Positions 60,766 to 64,000 of a DNA stretch of 64,000 nucleotides are shown here, piece after piece; within the stretch, counting starts at the first letter, position 1, and each line of letters begins with the position of its first letter. A model generated the notes under the pieces. It saw only the letters and a program-made list of their open reading frames with translations. It searched no databases and was not told where the DNA came from. This stretch comes from Pachypanchax playfairii. Lineage: Eukaryota; Chordata; Actinopteri; Cyprinodontiformes; Aplocheilidae. Location of the stretch: positions 5,320,103 through 5,384,102 of the forward strand of contig SSNP01000019.1 in assembly GCA_006937955.1 (NCBI GenBank). Reading direction: 5' to 3'. Position numbers and translations under genes: made by a program.

Positions 60766-62732
60766 ATATCAATCACCAGTCAAGTTCGACAATTCCAAAA
60801 TGTTGCACTTATCACCAGACATTTCCTATAAAATAAAGAGGTTAAAATACACTTGGCTGATAGAAGTGTGGTTGTATTTCAGCATCTTAATACAAAGGTG
60901 CAAGAAATGAACCACTAAAGCAGTCTGCAGTGTGATGTTTACCTTTAAAGGGCATATTAAGTATTTTTTACTAAACAAAACATTTCTTTAAATGTTACAT
61001 CAACATGGGCAAGAATTAAATAATTTCCAAAACAAACAGAAAAAACAGTGGATATACAGTATATGGAAATTACTTCTAAAGAAAGAAATTTTACAGAATT
61101 TCCATGAATCTGTCTTGTTCCTGACCCGCGTGACTTTTAGCTCACATCACACAGTTTCTTTGTTTATCCCGCACTACTTCCATTTATCATGTTACTATTT
61201 AGTGAATACTTGCATTTGAGGGGTTGTTACCTTGACATTGAGTTCACATTGCACTCAGATTTAAATATATATTGTAGATCTATTGCTGGTGTTATGGACA
61301 ATGGGATAATTTATTCCTGGGGGTGGGATCTGGAAAGCAACCGCCATGTGGGATCACTGGATTATAATAGACTGAAGTCTCATATAAATACAATGACATG
61401 CAGGTCTATGTAGATACACTAAATGAAGCGGGCTATGTATATATATATATACAATATATGCTAAAAAACACATGAAGTCATGAGGTATTCACAATAAATC
61501 AACAATTTACATTAACTTGTCTCTTTAGAAGACATCACACTGTCCTTCTTGTCAACTTGCTTGATGTCGCGTCTCCACTACTAGTTTATTTATATTCTGT
61601 CTGCCTGTCTGTCTGTTAACAGGACAAATTGGAAAGTTATGAACAGACATGGATGAAATTTCATGATAGATTGGAAATGACATATGAATCAATCAATTAG
61701 ATTCTGGGATTGATACGGATCACCGTCTGAATCCAGGAATTTTCAGGTGAAGATCTTATTATTGTGCTCATTTCACCAATAATGTGATTTCAACTGATGA
61801 CTAACAGTTCCAAGTTTATTTTATCAACATTATTATTAGATTCCTTCACCATGAAAACGCACATTTAGCTTTTAAGATCACTTTGATATCATTAACAGTT
61901 CAAGGATTGTTCATGAAAAACAATATTCAGAGTCATTCCCAAAATCTAAACAATTGTTTCTTAAACCAAAATTATCCTGGAAATGTCATCTATATCTGTT
62001 CTTATTTTTTTTATATATTCTGTTACAAGACAAATAAACTCTTTCACAGAAACAATTCAGTTACAAACAGTATTTTCAGACAAGTTTCTAACAATATTAT
62101 TGTCTGGGGTATGAAAACATGATCAGATATCAATCATCTGACCCATTTACATTATTATTTTTATTGTTTCAGTCTCTGAGCTTATTTGTTAAGCCTTTGT
62201 TCACTTATGTGTTGCTTTTTTCTTCTAACACGCCACTAATTTATGTCTCTGCCCATCCGTCTGTTCCCTCAGCCTGTTGCCCACCTTTGTGTTTGATATG
62301 CAGCCTTTCCGCTTGTCATTCTGCTTCCCGTCTCCCAATAAATTAATGAGGAGGGCTCACCTGAGGGACCAGGGTTGTGTTAGAACTTATCTGTCTCATT
62401 ACCATCTCATTACCATCCACACGTCCGCTCTCTTTATTTATCTCCTTGTTCCTCTTCACGTTATCATTTTGTTGCTTTAAAATATCAAATATAATTTATA
62501 AAGCGTGCTATCAGTGTAAGTCAACCACGTTCACATTAGGAAAAAGAACAAATATAAGTTTCTAAATGTTAAAATGAAAAATTAAGCAATCCTTTGAGAG
62601 GCTTCAGTGACAATAAAACTATTTTAAAATATATTAATAATGTATTTTTTGCCAAACGATGTTACTTTATTGATCAATTACTGCAGTTAGGAGGAATTAA
62701 ATGAGGATTTAACAACTTTATGTACACAATTA

Positions 62733-62734
<2 letters not shown>

Positions 62735-62768
<34 letters not shown>
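62735..62768. repeat. (GT)n microsatellite, 17 units
   Basis: Uninterrupted GT run in trpc7 intron 2. Confidence 0.95.
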
Positions 62769-62770
<2 letters not shown>

Positions 62771-64000
62771 AAGGTAATACGGTCTCTGCTCATGGTGGTA
62801 TTTCATCATGGGCTTCAGAAAAAAACTGATCTGTCATTTGTGACCCGAATGAGTTTTCCATCACTTTGCATGTCCAGTAGGAAAGTGTCTGCTCTCCTAT
62901 GTTGTCCAGGCTCTCCATGATCCTCAGGTGTAACACAGAGGCAAGGTGTTATCTCCTTTCTGCTGTTTTACAATAGAAAAGATGTCCCTTATTTAAATGA
63001 GTTTTTCCTAATGAATGTGAAAACATAAGTAGTGCCTCAATATACATGTTGGGTTTTTTGGTGAAATGCAATTAAAGTGCAAAGAAAAGAAATGTAGTTA
63101 GAAATGAACTCATTTCTGCAGAAAGTCACAGATGTGATCAAAGACAAGAGCAAAACTAGCTAAAATGAATAAATAAAAACAGATTATTAGTTTGAAGCAT
63201 TTTGCATGTTTGGACCAATGATTGATGAGGACTTCATAGAGGATGAAAAATATGGATTTATTACTAATAGATGCATCACGAGTATAGTTTCTGAGAGTGT
63301 AAATGTCAGAATGTTTATTGAAAAGGAAAAGTGTGGATCAACTTCATAATATTTTATTTAGAACTAGAACATAAAAGTATATTTCCCAAAAGCTTGGAAT
63401 TTGAGCCCTTTAATTAAAATAGTCGTATGTGGGTTTTATCTGGTGATTTCAAATGTTTGTTTTCACTTCTGTTCTTTTACACAGTTATCTATCCATCCGT
63501 CCGTCCGTCCAATGGAAATGAACCCTGCTGCACTAAACTGATTGCAGTTGTCAATATTTCAGCTAGATGTCAGTAAATCTCACAAATTGATTTTTTATGA
63601 AGTTCAGATGTGTTCAGATCTCTTACTTTTCTACTTCTAAAATATTAAAATATTGTGCCTTCAGATTGTTTCCGTTGTTGGACAAAGACTGAAAAGTGAG
63701 CTGATAATTTTGTGAAACTTGTGGAGGCATTTCTAAGGTTCCATCTCACATCCTGGTCTTTGATGTGTTACCTGAAATCAAACTCACAAAGGAGCTCATT
63801 CCTTAAAAAATGTTTTAATTTTTTTCAGTAAGATTTTAGTGGTAAGAGAAATATTTTTTTCATTCTAAACATTTTAAACAATACAAAAGAGCCATGCTGG
63901 AAGTTTGAATGTGAATATCCAAAACAGTTGTGGGCACAGGTGTTCTGAATCTGTTCGGATGATGTGATCGATCAATGTCATCAGCTTCTGCAGCAAAACA

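Larger units (their letters stand above)
58031..64000 (+). other. trpc7 intron 2 (continues beyond window)
   Basis: Starts at the GTAACG donor. No sequence encoding the expected next segment (NDYRKLSMQCKDF) was found up to 64000, so the intron exceeds 5.9 kb. It holds one TTAA-type element (59956-60765), a GT microsatellite (62735-62768), a TA-rich run near 61440-61455 and CCGT repeats near 63495-63510. Confidence 0.65.

Overview
The window is nuclear DNA of a ray-finned fish, most likely a teleost. The evidence is an intron-containing vertebrate channel gene (trpc7), Tc1/mariner elements with Sleeping-Beauty-length transposases, a decayed DIRS-type retroelement, many short inverted-repeat elements and long AT-rich non-coding stretches. 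No prokaryotic features, CRISPR arrays, tRNA or rRNA genes were seen.

Positions 1-13200 form a nested repeat block. The first ~960 bases are the GC-rich 5' region of a DIRS-like element that runs off the left edge (minus strand). It is followed by a ~850-bp-period satellite (about 1075-4888). Every period of this satellite carries two copies of an 88-bp module bounded by near-perfect splice acceptor and donor sequences. Next is a second DIRS-like element on the minus strand (about 13047 down to 4889): 5' minisatellite region, gag, reverse transcriptase and RNase H, all decayed, with no tyrosine recombinase visible. Tc1 elements sit inside it (5819-10179): one complete copy with 200-bp inverted repeats and an intact 340-aa transposase (6035-7057), a near-identical tandem copy lacking its left repeat (7824-9225), and an internally deleted member of another Tc1 family (9226-10179). 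Single N characters at 1968 and 7823 sit exactly at structural discontinuities, so parts of this block are probably assembly artefacts.

Positions 13200-51690 are AT-rich and non-coding. They hold at least four families of TTAA-flanked inverted-repeat elements, a hAT-like element, other MITE-like sequences, microsatellites, and three copies of a composite CAGCTG/RFX X-box-like motif (15046-20217).

Positions 51690-64000 contain the 5' end of trpc7 on the plus strand: a CpG-rich promoter and candidate first coding exon (51886-52373), a 4.9-kb intron ending at a gap plus poly-T tract, and the ankyrin-repeat exon (57268-58030). The rest of the channel (membrane domain, TRP box, C-terminus) must lie beyond position 64000. 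The two exons join in phase. TRPC7 belongs to the TRPC3/6/7 group of diacylglycerol-activated cation channels. It is the only host protein-coding gene I can support here.
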